Shown here in pieces: positions 55,674 through 63,653 of a stretch of 64,000 bases of DNA. Position 1 is the stretch's first letter; the number at the start of each line of letters is the position of its first letter. Location: contig NZ_JACBXS010000011.1 of assembly GCF_013415485.1 (NCBI RefSeq), positions 1 to 64,000 on the forward strand, written 5' to 3'. Under the pieces are notes generated by a model. It had not been told where the DNA came from, searched no databases, and saw only the letters and a program-made list of their open reading frames with translations. The position numbers were made by a program, and so were the translations under genes. This stretch comes from Rhabdonatronobacter sediminivivens. GTDB lineage: Bacteria; Pseudomonadota; Alphaproteobacteria; Rhodobacterales; Rhodobacteraceae.

Positions 55674-56779
55674 CTGCGGCCCCATTCCTGCTGCGCCTGA
55701 TCCCAGAGGTCCGAGATCATCGGCGCCGAGGTCACCGGCACATCCGCGAGTGTGGACAGACAGGGATCTGTGGCTGACATGACCTCGACCAGTCGGGGCA
55801 GGTGAAAATCGCGGCTGCCGCCCTGGGCGCTGTCGCCCCAGTGCCCGCCGTTGAACGCCAGCGCCGGGCAGGTGCCGCCCACCAGCCCTGCCCGCGCCGC
55901 CATCCAGCGCCCCAGCGTGACCCCCAGCAGGGCACCCACGGCGCTGTCCACCGGGAAATGCACCCCGGCCACGGTGCGGTTCACCGCAATCCGCGCCGCC
56001 ATGCGGTAGAGCTGGCTGTCAGCGTCCGGGAGTGTCTGCGCCGCGGGCGAGGCATCGCGGCAAAGCATGTCCAGAACGGTGGCCAGGGCAAAGGCCTGGG
56101 TCGCATGCCCGCTGGGATAGGCCCCATGCGCGGGACAGGCGATCACTGGCTGCAACCGGTCATCGAGCATATGCGGACGCGGGGCCGAAAACACCAGCTT
56201 CACCCGTTGCACCACCGCCGTCGCCAACTCCTGCGTCAGATCCAGCACCAGCGCTGTCGCCGGGGCATGGAGCGGGTTCAGATGCAGAATGGCGGCAAAG
56301 AACGGCACCAGCGACCCGCGCTGCACCAGGATCTCCGGCAACCGTTCGCTGCGCAGATCGCCATAGCCTTCGATCAGCGCCAATTCGGCTGCAAAATCGG
56401 CGTCCGAGGGGCGGTCCATCCGCAAGAGCGGCTCCAGCGCGCCATCGGATTGGCGGGCGGCCAGGGTGGCGTGTGGTGTTGCGCAGTCACTGCCCGCCGT
56501 CACCGCCAGCGCCTCAAGCGCCTCGAACAGCAGCACCGACAGGGCGAAATGCGGCTCCAGTCGGCGCAGCTTGCAGGCGGGGCCCAGCGGCTGCGGGGCG
56601 GGGGCCTGCGGGGCGGGGACCGCGCCATCGATGATCCCGTCGCGCGCGGCCATAAGGGCCGCGGCCAGTGAAGGGTCCGCGCCCCCGTCCAGCCCGGCAT
56701 AGGAGTTGCTGGCGCCATAGGAATTGTACGAATTGTACGAGTTGTAGGAATTATACGAATTGTAGGAATTGGTTAGCAC
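55664..56779 (-). CDS. Vanadium-dependent haloperoxidase/PAP2-type enzyme with N-terminal NSY repeats
   Basis: A 371-residue protein with the full vanadate/phosphate-binding signature: K194-x6-R201P (KLVFSAPRP), PSGH 222-225, and R268-x5-H274-x3-D278 (RTVAGVHFPVD). No signal peptide. The N-terminus has six Asn-Ser-Tyr triplets in a row, then GAS and one more. It starts with GTG, eight bases after AAGGAG, fixing the repeat as translated. Whether it is a haloperoxidase or a phosphatase cannot be told from these motifs. Divergent from a SARP-like regulator. Confidence 0.88.
   Translation of the reverse strand: MLTNSYNSYNSYNSYNSYNSYGASNSYAGLDGGADPSLAAALMAARDGIIDGAVPAPQAPAPQPLGPACKLRRLEPHFALSVLLFEALEALAVTAGSDCATPHATLAARQSDGALEPLLRMDRPSDADFAAELALIEGYGDLRSERLPEILVQRGSLVPFFAAILHLNPLHAPATALVLDLTQELATAVVQRVKLVFSAPRPHMLDDRLQPVIACPAHGAYPSGHATQAFALATVLDMLCRDASPAAQTLPDADSQLYRMAARIAVNRTVAGVHFPVDSAVGALLGVTLGRWMAARAGLVGGTCPALAFNGGHWGDSAQGGSRDFHLPRLVEVMSATDPCLSTLADVPVTSAPMISDLWDQAQQEWGRRWS
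56717..56770 (-). repeat. Nine-base tandem repeat encoding (Asn-Ser-Tyr)6
   Basis: Six consecutive nine-base units of the form AAY-TCS-TAY encode Asn-Ser-Tyr directly after the first three codons of the haloperoxidase gene; a seventh unit follows after GAS. The tract is much more AT-rich than its surroundings. Changes in copy number would keep the reading frame. Confidence 0.95.
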
Positions 56780-56876
56780 CGTGTCGGCTCCTTCGTCTTA
56801 TGGGAACGAAAGCAAGTGACCTTGGAAAGGAACGTCTGTAAGGATAGGTTTTCACAGTTTCGTGTCGGTGTCTATC
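56780..56876. promoter_or_regulatory. Divergent control region, SARP-like regulator / haloperoxidase
   Basis: A gap of 97 bases between the divergent starts, AT-richer than average. It holds the AAGGAG site for the minus-strand gene and a direct repeat GTGTCGG (56780 and 56862 areas) that could be regulator half-sites, since SARP proteins bind direct repeats. The operator idea is inference. Confidence 0.35.
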
Positions 56877-58418
56877 ATGCGAGTTACTCTGCGGTTGATG
56901 GGGCCTGTGCGACTGCTTGGCCCACAAGGCGAGGATCTGACGCCCCGCGGCCAGAAGGCCCGGGGGGTTCTGGCGCTGTTGGGCACGGCGTCCGAATGCC
57001 GGATGCAGCGCAGCCATCTGCAGGACCGGCTCTGGAGCGAAAGCGCCCCGCAGCATGGGGCCAATTCCCTGCGCCAGACCCTGCATGAGCTGCGCCAGAC
57101 GCTGGGCCCGGATCACCGCGCGGCCCTGGCCCGGGGGCCGGGGTGGGTGGGGCTGGACCCGCAGCGGGTGCAGGTGGATCTGTCGCCGGTGCTGGATGCC
57201 GTCGGCCAGCCGCAGGAGTTCGCCGCCGATCTGGATATCCCGGACCCCGAGTTCGAGGACTGGCTGCGCGACATGCGCCTGCATCTGGAGGACGCGCCCG
57301 CGCCCGTGCCCGTGGCACCGCCGCCGCCCGAACGGTTGCGCCTGGTCGTTGCCGATCTGGAAGGGGCCGCGCCGCAGGCCGCGGTGCTGGCGGCCATGGT
57401 GGTGCATGACGCGGTAGGGCGCGCCAGTGATCTGCTGCCCGTCGATGTCCAGCATGTCGCCCGCCTGCCCGAAGGCGGCACGGGGCTGGGGCTGGGCGGG
57501 ATGTACAGTGCCGCGGGCGATCGGGTGATGCTGCTGCTGATGCTGCGTGACCTGGCCACGGGCCGCCCGCTCTGGACCCAGAACCTTGTGCTGCCCCTGG
57601 ACGCCGGGGCGCCGGTGATGCGCCGGGCGGTGGCCAGCGTCATCATCGGCCTGCTGGATGGGGCGCAGAAGCTGCCGGGGCCGGTGCCGACCATGCCGCT
57701 GCGCGATGTCTTCAGCCACTCGCGCGATCGGCTGCTGGCTGCGGACCAGCAGATGGCGCAGTTCCCGGCACTGGCCGAAAGCGCCACCGGCCTGTCGTTG
57801 CGCGCACATCTGCGCTACACGATGGTGATCGAGCGCAAGGCCGGTGATCCGCAAACGCGGCTGGACGAGGCCAATGCCTTTGCCGCCCGGGCGCTGGAGC
57901 GGGCGCCGGGCAACCCCATGGCGCTGGCGGTGGCCTCGAACCTGCATTCCTGGCGCGGCGATACCGGCGGGGCGATGGAACTGGCGCGGATGGCCTGTCG
58001 CATCTCCCCCGATGACGAGTTGGCCCATCATGCACTGGCACAGGCGCTGATGGATGCCGGGCGTGACCGCGATGCCCATACGGCGCTGTTGCGCGCCTCG
58101 GTCGGACCGCTGTCGATCCTGGGTCCGGCGAATCTGCTGTTGCGGCGCAGTGCCGTGCAGATCCGTCTGGGCCGCTTCGCCGAGGCCGAGCGCCTGGCCG
58201 AGGCCGCCCTGGCCCATGCGCCGGACAATTGCGCATCCCTGCGATTCCTGGCAGCGCTGCGGTTTTACCGGGGCGATGAGGCCGGCGCAGCCGAGGCGCT
58301 GGGCCGCCTGCGCGCGCTGGAGCCGGATTTCTCGCTGGAACTGATGTCCGAGCCTGAATACCCCGTCACCACCCTGCGCACCATGGGGCTGCTGGGGGTC
58401 ACGCGCTCGGGCCTCTAG
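56877..58418 (+). CDS. SARP-like transcriptional regulator with TPR domain
   Basis: A 513-residue regulator. Residues 1-100 are an OmpR/SARP-type winged helix (LRLMGPVRLLGPQGEDLTPR, then SLRQTLHELRQTLG); the middle is unassigned; the C-terminal 170 residues are helical repeats of TPR type (EANAFAARALERAPGNPMAL and on). ATG 56877 is preferred over GTG 56862 because it gives the family N-terminus. Its stop codon TAG lies inside the end of a MITE-like element, so the original C-terminus may have been longer. Likely controls the divergent haloperoxidase-subtilase genes. Confidence 0.88.
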   Translation: MRVTLRLMGPVRLLGPQGEDLTPRGQKARGVLALLGTASECRMQRSHLQDRLWSESAPQHGANSLRQTLHELRQTLGPDHRAALARGPGWVGLDPQRVQVDLSPVLDAVGQPQEFAADLDIPDPEFEDWLRDMRLHLEDAPAPVPVAPPPPERLRLVVADLEGAAPQAAVLAAMVVHDAVGRASDLLPVDVQHVARLPEGGTGLGLGGMYSAAGDRVMLLLMLRDLATGRPLWTQNLVLPLDAGAPVMRRAVASVIIGLLDGAQKLPGPVPTMPLRDVFSHSRDRLLAADQQMAQFPALAESATGLSLRAHLRYTMVIERKAGDPQTRLDEANAFAARALERAPGNPMALAVASNLHSWRGDTGGAMELARMACRISPDDELAHHALAQALMDAGRDRDAHTALLRASVGPLSILGPANLLLRRSAVQIRLGRFAEAERLAEAALAHAPDNCASLRFLAALRFYRGDEAGAAEALGRLRALEPDFSLELMSEPEYPVTTLRTMGLLGVTRSGL

Positions 58419-58638
58419 CAGGCTGCTGAAGAAGAAGATTGGGCAGTGCCTGTCAGGAAAACTGTTCCTGTTCCTACATCGACCCCCGGAGCGAAGGGAT
58501 GCGCCCTCCCGGGGGAGGGTCGGGCGCGTCCCGGGCTGGTCGCCCGGAACAGGGCTTGTGGAAAGCGTGCCGAGGAACAGTTTCCCGGTCCCATGCCTGA
58601 ACATTTGGAGGCGGGCGACATTTTCAGCAGCCTGCTAG
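58415..58638. mobile_element. 224-bp MITE-like element
   Basis: CTAGCAGGCTGCTGAA at 58415-58430 is repeated as its exact reverse complement at 58623-58638. Inside, a second pair of inverted segments (CAGGAAAACTGTTCC near 58456 and GAGGAACAGTTTCCC near 58576) and a central palindrome (CCCTCCCGGGGGAGGG, 58504-58519) let the whole element fold back on itself. No coding capacity for a transposase. The ends resemble IS1182-type termini from memory. Confidence 0.8.
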
Positions 58639-58734
58639 GGGATCGTCCCTGCCGCAGATGCGCGCCACTCAACAACCCGTCAGACGAACGCTGCAATGTC
58701 CGTGATCCCGCGTGGCCATGCCTCGCACCAAATG

Positions 58735-58763
58735 AAAAACCCCCGGGCCAGGGCGCGGGGGTT
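58735..58763 (-). terminator. rpsU: Intrinsic terminator of rpsU
   Basis: Read on the minus strand, AACCCCCGCGCCCTGGCCCG continues into GGGGGTTTTTC: a strong stem closed by AACCCCC/GGGGGTT and followed by five T. It lies about 40 bases past the rpsU stop and is the most canonical terminator in the window. Confidence 0.85.
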
Positions 58764-58804
58764 CATCGTGGCACCGGAAACCCCGGCCACCTGTGATCGC
58801 GGGA

Positions 58805-59011
58805 TCAGAGCAGACCTTCGCGCTGCGCCTTCTTGCGCGCCAGCTTGCGGGCCCGGCGAATCGCCTCGGCGCGTTCACGGGCTTTCTTCTCGGACGGCTT
58901 CTCGAAATGCTGCTTGAGCTTCATTTCGCGGAACACGCCTTCGCGCTGGAGCTTCTTCTTCAGCGCGCGCAATGCCTGATCGACGTTGTTGTCACGAACA
59001 CTTACCTGCAT
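58805..59011 (-). CDS. rpsU: 30S ribosomal protein S21
   Basis: A basic 68-residue ribosomal protein ([20 protein letters not shown]..., Lys/Arg-rich C-terminus) that takes part in initiation on the 30S platform. It has its own promoter and terminator, so it is a single-gene unit. A small hairpin sits between its Shine-Dalgarno sequence and the start codon. Confidence 0.96.
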   Translation of the reverse strand: MQVSVRDNNVDQALRALKKKLQREGVFREMKLKQHFEKPSEKKARERAEAIRRARKLARKKAQREGLL

Positions 59012-59032
59012 GTGGTCTTCACCACCTTCCTA
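59012..59032 (-). promoter_or_regulatory. rpsU: Hairpin between the rpsU Shine-Dalgarno site and start codon
   Basis: On the minus strand AGGAAGG (59026-59032) is followed by GTGGT-GAAG-ACCAC (59012-59025) and then ATG. The five-base-pair stem would loop out the otherwise long spacer and bring the ribosome binding site next to the start. Confidence 0.55.
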
Positions 59033-59064
59033 AGTTAGAGTTTGCATGATGTGCAGGAGCCTGC

Positions 59065-59093
59065 GCTATAGCAAACTGCCTGGAGCTTGTCCA
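59065..59093 (-). promoter_or_regulatory. rpsU: Sigma-70 type promoter of rpsU
   Basis: Minus-strand TGGACA (59088-59093) and TATAGC (59065-59070) are separated by 17 bases, about 55 bases before the rpsU start. Five of six and four of six consensus matches with ideal spacing. Confidence 0.6.
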
Positions 59094-59149
59094 CAGCTGG
59101 ACATGCTGCGGCGCGGCGCTACACTTAGGTGTCAGACCAGGAGGCGCCG

Positions 59150-59872
59150 ATGACCGTTGAAACCCCGCAGATCAAGGATCAGCTGCTGGATGCAGCCCTG
59201 CTGCACGTCCCCTTCGATGGCTGGAGCGAAGCCAGCTTTCGCGCCGCCATTGCCGATATCGGGGCCGACCCCGCTGTTGCACGGGCCGCATGCCCACGGG
59301 GTGCCACCGATCTGGCCGTGGCGTTTCATCAGCGCGGCGATTCCGCGCTGAAAGGCGCCGTCCAGCGCGCCGATCTGGGCGCGCTGCGTATCCGTGACCG
59401 CGTGGCCCGCGCGGTGCGCCTGCGGCTGGAACTGGCCGGCGACCGCGAGGTCGTGCGCCGCGGCATTGCCCTGTTTTCCCTGCCACATCTGGCCCCCGAA
59501 GGCGCCCGCCTGACCTGGAATACCGCCGATGCCATCTGGTCCGCGCTGGGCGATCCTTCGGACGATATCAACTGGTACACCAAGCGCGCGATCCTCTCGG
59601 GGGTCTATTCCTCGACCGTGCTCTACTGGCTGGGTGACAACAGCCCGGAGTCCGAAGCCACCTGGGCGTTTCTGGACCGCCGCATCGATGATGTGATGCA
59701 GTTCGAACGGGTCAAGGCCGCCGCCAACCGCAACGCGCTGTTCAAGACGCTCTTTGCCGGGCCGCTCTGGCTGGCCGGAAAGGTGCGCGCACCTTCGGAT
59801 GCGGTGCAGGACAACATGCCGGGCCGCTGGGCCCCGCCGCCGCAGGGGTCGGCCACCGAACCCGGGGCTTGA
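59150..59872 (+). CDS. COQ9 family protein
   Basis: A 240-residue TetR-fold lipid-binding protein of the ubiquinone biosynthesis accessory family. Characteristic segments are LLDAALLHVPFDGWSEASFR, DINWYTKRAILSGVYSSTVLYW and WAFLDRRIDDVMQFE. It presents quinone intermediates to Coq7-type hydroxylases. AGGAGG six bases before ATG 59150 fixes the start. It is divergent from rpsU. Confidence 0.93.
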   Translation: MTVETPQIKDQLLDAALLHVPFDGWSEASFRAAIADIGADPAVARAACPRGATDLAVAFHQRGDSALKGAVQRADLGALRIRDRVARAVRLRLELAGDREVVRRGIALFSLPHLAPEGARLTWNTADAIWSALGDPSDDINWYTKRAILSGVYSSTVLYWLGDNSPESEATWAFLDRRIDDVMQFERVKAAANRNALFKTLFAGPLWLAGKVRAPSDAVQDNMPGRWAPPPQGSATEPGA

Positions 59873-59939
59873 CCCTGCCGCCCCCAGCGCGCACCTTGCG
59901 CGCGGTTTGGCACAGGGTTCCAAGGAAAAGGGGGCAGCA

Positions 59940-60812
59940 ATGGCGGTCAGCAGTGAAATCGTCACCTGGTACGAAGGTCAGTGGCACCGCGGCAACGCGC
60001 CGATCATCAACGCCGCCGACCATGCTGCCTGGCTTGGCAGCACCGTGTTCGACGGCGCGCGCCAGTTCGAAGGCACCCGCCCGGACCTGGACCTGCATGC
60101 CGCGCGCATCATCCGCTCGGCCGAGGCCATGGCCATGACCCCCCCGGTCGATGCCGCCACCGTCCAGGGCCTGCTGGAAGAGGGTTGCACCCATTTTGCC
60201 CCTGATGCCGCGCTCTATCTGCGCCCGATGATGTGGTCGCGCGACAGCACGCCGGGGATCATCGATGCCGTCCCCGAAAGCACGGGCTTCGCCATCTGCA
60301 TCGAAAGCCTGTCCATGCCCGCACCGGGGGCCTTTTCGCTCACCGTCTCGCCCTTCTGCCGCCCCCGCCCTGACATGGCCACGACCGAGGCCAAGGCCGG
60401 CGCGCTCTATGCCAACAACGCCCGCATCATGGCCGATGCCCGCAAGCGCGGCTTCTCCAACGCCCTGTCGCTGGATGTGGACGGGAACGTGGCCGAAACC
60501 GCCTCGACCAATGTGTTCATGGTGCGCGATGGCGTGGTGTTCACGCCGGTGCCCAACGGCACCTTTCTCAACGGCATCACCCGGCAGCGCATCATCGCGC
60601 TCCTGCGCGCCGAAAGGGTCGAGGTGCAGGAGACCTCCCTCACCCTCGCCGATTTCGACAGGGCCGAGGAAATCTTCGTCACCGGCAACATCGCCAAGGT
60701 GATGCCCGTCGAACGCTATCAGGATCGGACCCTGGGCACCGGTCCGGTGGCGCAGCGCGCCCGAGAGCTCTATTGGGACTACGCCCATTCCCGCCAGCCC
60801 GCCCGCACCTGA
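59940..60812 (+). CDS. Branched-chain amino acid aminotransferase (class IV)
   Basis: A 290-residue PLP enzyme that interconverts branched-chain amino acids and their keto acids (IlvE-type). The PLP lysine is in TTEAKAGALYANN, and the phosphate-binding part in ETASTNVFMV and NGITRQRII. AAGGGGG precedes ATG 59940. It follows coq9 by 67 bases on the same strand. D-amino-acid or aminodeoxychorismate specificity is possible in this fold but the motifs favour branched-chain substrates. Confidence 0.88.
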   Translation: MAVSSEIVTWYEGQWHRGNAPIINAADHAAWLGSTVFDGARQFEGTRPDLDLHAARIIRSAEAMAMTPPVDAATVQGLLEEGCTHFAPDAALYLRPMMWSRDSTPGIIDAVPESTGFAICIESLSMPAPGAFSLTVSPFCRPRPDMATTEAKAGALYANNARIMADARKRGFSNALSLDVDGNVAETASTNVFMVRDGVVFTPVPNGTFLNGITRQRIIALLRAERVEVQETSLTLADFDRAEEIFVTGNIAKVMPVERYQDRTLGTGPVAQRARELYWDYAHSRQPART

Positions 60813-60834
60813 CCCGCAACAATACCCCTGCGGC

Positions 60835-60856
60835 TTCATCTTGCCCGAAATACTCC
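60835..60856 (+). repeat. Intergenic TTCATCTTGCCC motif, copy 3
   Basis: TTCATCTTGCCCGAAATACTCC lies in the 77-base gap between the aminotransferase and the quinone reductase genes. It is nearly the same as copies at 17077-17098 (reverse) and 1805-1825. Confidence 0.5.
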
Positions 60857-60889
60857 CGCCACAGGCCACATAGCCCGAAGGTTCCGCGA

Positions 60890-61882
60890 ATGTCCCTGCC
60901 CCAGACCATGCGCGCCGTGGAAATCTCCATCCCCGGAGGGCCCGATGTCCTGCGCCCGGTCACGCGCCCGGTGCCCGTGCCCGGTGCCGGGCAGATCCTC
61001 ATCCGCCTGGCCCATGCCGGGGTGAACCGTCCTGATGCGTTGCAGCGCGCGGGCAGTTACGCGCCACCCACCGGCGCTTCGGACCTGCCGGGGCTGGAAG
61101 GCGCAGGGCATGTGGCGGCCATCGGCGCGGGCGTCACCCGCTGGCAGGTGGGGGATCCGGTCTGCGCACTGCTGCCCGGCGGCGGTTATGCCGAATTCGC
61201 CCTGACCGAGGCCGCCCACGCCCTCCCCATCCCCGCGGGGCTCTCTCTGGCCCAGGCCGCCTGCCTGCCAGAGACATTCTTCACCGTCTGGACCAATGTC
61301 GTCCTGCGTGGCGGCCTGCGCTCTGGTGCGCGCTTTCTGGTGCATGGCGGGTCATCGGGGATCGGCACCACGGCCATCCAGCTGGCCCGGCTATGGGGCG
61401 CGCGCGTCTTTGCCACCGCCGGATCGGATGAAAAATGCGCTGCCTGCATCGCGCTAGGAGCCGAACGCGCGATCAACTACCGCACGCAGGATTTCGTCGC
61501 CGCCCTGAAGGCCGAGGGTGGGGCGGATCTGATCCTGGATATGGTCGGCGGCGATTACCTGCCCCGCAATGTGCAGGCCCTGGCCGATGACGGGCGGCTG
61601 GTGCAGATCGCCTTTCTTCAGGGTGCCGAAGTTACGCTGAATTTCGCCGAACTGATGGTGCGCCGCCTGACAGTCACCGGGTCCACCCTGCGCCCGCAAT
61701 CCGTCGCTGCCAAAGCCGCCATCGCCCGGGATCTGGAGCGCGAGATCTGGCCACATCTGACCAGTGGGCGGATCGCCCCGGTGATGGACCGTGCCTTTGC
61801 CCTGGACCAGGCAGCCGCGGCCCATGCCCGGCTGGAAAGCTCGGCCCATATCGGCAAGATCGTGCTGGATATTCCGCACTGA
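60890..61882 (+). CDS. NAD(P)H quinone oxidoreductase (PIG3/QOR type)
   Basis: A 330-residue zinc-free medium-chain dehydrogenase of the quinone reductase type. It has HAGVNRPDALQRAGSY near residue 40, the catalytic-domain stretch LPETFFTVWTNV, and the NADPH-binding VHGGSSGIGTTAIQLAR. The start at 60890 (MSLPQTM) or six codons later (MRAVEIS) is possible. It is convergent with another quinone reductase-like gene. Confidence 0.9.
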   Translation: MSLPQTMRAVEISIPGGPDVLRPVTRPVPVPGAGQILIRLAHAGVNRPDALQRAGSYAPPTGASDLPGLEGAGHVAAIGAGVTRWQVGDPVCALLPGGGYAEFALTEAAHALPIPAGLSLAQAACLPETFFTVWTNVVLRGGLRSGARFLVHGGSSGIGTTAIQLARLWGARVFATAGSDEKCAACIALGAERAINYRTQDFVAALKAEGGADLILDMVGGDYLPRNVQALADDGRLVQIAFLQGAEVTLNFAELMVRRLTVTGSTLRPQSVAAKAAIARDLEREIWPHLTSGRIAPVMDRAFALDQAAAAHARLESSAHIGKIVLDIPH

Positions 61883-61915
61883 ACCAGCCGTGCCAGTATC
61901 GGCGGCGTGGTGGAA

Positions 61916-61963
61916 GCGCCCCCTCAGCGCCCCGCCCGCCCACCCATGGCGCTTCGGGGGCGC
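61916..61963. repeat. Palindrome with four GGG tracts, intergenic copy
   Basis: A 48-base GC palindrome between two convergent oxidoreductase genes. Its reverse complement matches 49453-49500 in 46 of 48 positions. The G tracts are on the minus strand (GGGTGGGCGGGCGGG, 61930-61945). A second hairpin (GCCCTGCGC with GCGCAGGGC, 61965-61992) follows at once. Together these could end transcription from both sides. Confidence 0.8.
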
Positions 61964-62013
61964 TGCCCTGCGCCATGCGCCATGCGCAGGGCGGGAAAGT
62001 GGCTTGCGTGGCC

Positions 62014-63021
62014 TCAGTTGTCCCCGGCCACGCGCACCAGCATCGCACCGATCCGCCCCGGCGCCAGAACAGCGTCATGGGCCTGCGCCGTGTCCTTGAT
62101 CGGATGCACCCCGGCCACCGGGTGCTGCAACGCCCCCGCTTCCAGCCAGAGCGTGACATCGGCAATCCCTGCCTGCCGCGCCGCCTGCGGCAGTTTGTAG
62201 ACCAGCACCATGCGCAGGCTCTGGGCGTCGAACATCATCGGATAGAACGGCAGCGCGGGCTCCGGTGCGGCCATGGAGCCATAGGCGGCAACGATCCCGT
62301 TCTCGGCCAGAACCGCGCGGGTCACCGCCAGATTGCCGCCGAACTCCACCTCGACAATCCGGTCCACCCGCGCGCCGCCTGCAGCCTCGAGAATTGCTTC
62401 GGCCACGCCATCCTCGCGGTAATTCACCACCGCATCCGCCCCCATGGCGCTTGCATGGGCCGCCTTCTCCGGCCCGCTGACCGTGGCGATCACCCGAGCC
62501 GCCCCCGCCAGCTTCGCCATCTGCACCGCATAGGCGCCCACGGCACCCGCACCGCCGGTGACCAGCACCACCTGCCCGTCGATCGGCCCATCGGCAAACA
62601 GGCAGCGATGCGCCGTCAGCGCGGGGATGCCCAGACAGGCGCCGTCGGTCAGGCGGGCGGCATCGGGCAGGGCGACGGCCTGCGCCGCCGGAAGGGCGAT
62701 ATATTCGGCGCAACTGCCATGCGCCCGCCCCCAGGCCGCGTTCCACAGCCAGACCCGCTGGCCCAAGCGCCCCGGGTCCACGCCTGCGCCGACCCCAGCG
62801 ATCACGCCCGAGCCATCGCTATGGGGGATCACCCGCGGCCAGGCCAGCGCCCCCCGCGCCCCGGCGCGGGTCTTGGCATCCGAGGGGTTCACCCCGGAAT
62901 AGGCAACCTTGACCAGAACCTCGCCCGGCGCCGGGCTGGGCCGGGGCAGCTCTTGCAGCGCCAGCACGTCATGGGCCGGGCCGGTTTGCTCATAGGCGAT
63001 GGCGCGCATGGTGCCGCTCAT
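62014..63021 (-). CDS. Zinc-free NADPH:quinone reductase / alcohol dehydrogenase family protein
   Basis: A 335-residue medium-chain dehydrogenase/reductase with YSGVNPSDAKTRAG, the nucleotide motif VTGGAGAVGAYAVQMAKLAG and a C-terminal LEAGALQHPVAG stretch. No structural zinc cysteines. It overlaps pmtA by four bases and is translated with it, though a functional link to phospholipid methylation is not apparent. Confidence 0.9.
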   Translation of the reverse strand: MSGTMRAIAYEQTGPAHDVLALQELPRPSPAPGEVLVKVAYSGVNPSDAKTRAGARGALAWPRVIPHSDGSGVIAGVGAGVDPGRLGQRVWLWNAAWGRAHGSCAEYIALPAAQAVALPDAARLTDGACLGIPALTAHRCLFADGPIDGQVVLVTGGAGAVGAYAVQMAKLAGAARVIATVSGPEKAAHASAMGADAVVNYREDGVAEAILEAAGGARVDRIVEVEFGGNLAVTRAVLAENGIVAAYGSMAAPEPALPFYPMMFDAQSLRMVLVYKLPQAARQAGIADVTLWLEAGALQHPVAGVHPIKDTAQAHDAVLAPGRIGAMLVRVAGDN

Positions 63022-63626
63022 GCTGCTTTCTCCATCCGGATAAAGGTGAACAGACCCAGCGGGCGCTCTTCGGTCACTTCCAGCGCGCGTTCGCCCAGAA
63101 TGCGCGCCTTGGGGAAATCCGGATGCCAGCCCAGCCAGCCCGCCAAGGGCGCAAAGGCCCGCTCGATCATGGCCAGCGCGCCCCGCTCACGCGCGAAATG
63201 GTTGACGATGATCACCTGCCCGCCGGGTTTGCACACCCGGGCAATCTCGGCCATGACCCGCTCGGGCTCGGGCACGACCGAGACCAGATACATCGCCACC
63301 ACGGTGTCGAAATGCCCGTCGGGGAAATCCAGCGACCGCGCATCCATCTGGCGCAGCTCGCGCACCTGGGCCAGCTTGTCCTCGGCCACGCGGCGGCGGG
63401 CGCGGGCCAGCATCTCATCCGAGAAATCGATCCCCGTCACCTCCAGATGCGCGGCATAATCCCCCAGCGACAGGCCCGTGCCCACGCCGACCTCCAGCAC
63501 CCGTCCATTCGTGGCATTGACCGCCTCGGTCGCCTGTCGCCGGCCCTTGCGGGTGATCCTGCCAAAGGTGTCGTCATAAACTGGCGCCCAGCGGCGATAG
63601 CTTGAGGTGATGGCCGTCAGATCCAT
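63018..63626 (-). CDS. pmtA: Phosphatidylethanolamine N-methyltransferase
   Basis: A 202-residue SAM-dependent methyltransferase, matching in length and in the opening SSYRRWAPVYDDTFGRITRK the Rhodobacter-type PmtA that makes phosphatidylcholine. SAM motif I is VLEVGVGTGLSLGDY; motif II is FPDGHFDTVVAMYLVSVVP. AGGAGAG precedes ATG 63624-63626; longer in-frame starts run into the palindromic repeat and were rejected. Downstream of gyrB on the same strand. Confidence 0.9.
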   Translation of the reverse strand: MDLTAITSSYRRWAPVYDDTFGRITRKGRRQATEAVNATNGRVLEVGVGTGLSLGDYAAHLEVTGIDFSDEMLARARRRVAEDKLAQVRELRQMDARSLDFPDGHFDTVVAMYLVSVVPEPERVMAEIARVCKPGGQVIIVNHFARERGALAMIERAFAPLAGWLGWHPDFPKARILGERALEVTEERPLGLFTFIRMEKAA

Positions 63627-63653
63627 TTGCAGCACTCTCCTGTCAGGGATGCC

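Noticed and set aside
58446..58796. A 116-codon frame across the MITE-like element
   Set aside because: It crosses the inverted repeat structure, has no ribosome binding site or recognisable domain, and MITEs are normally non-coding.
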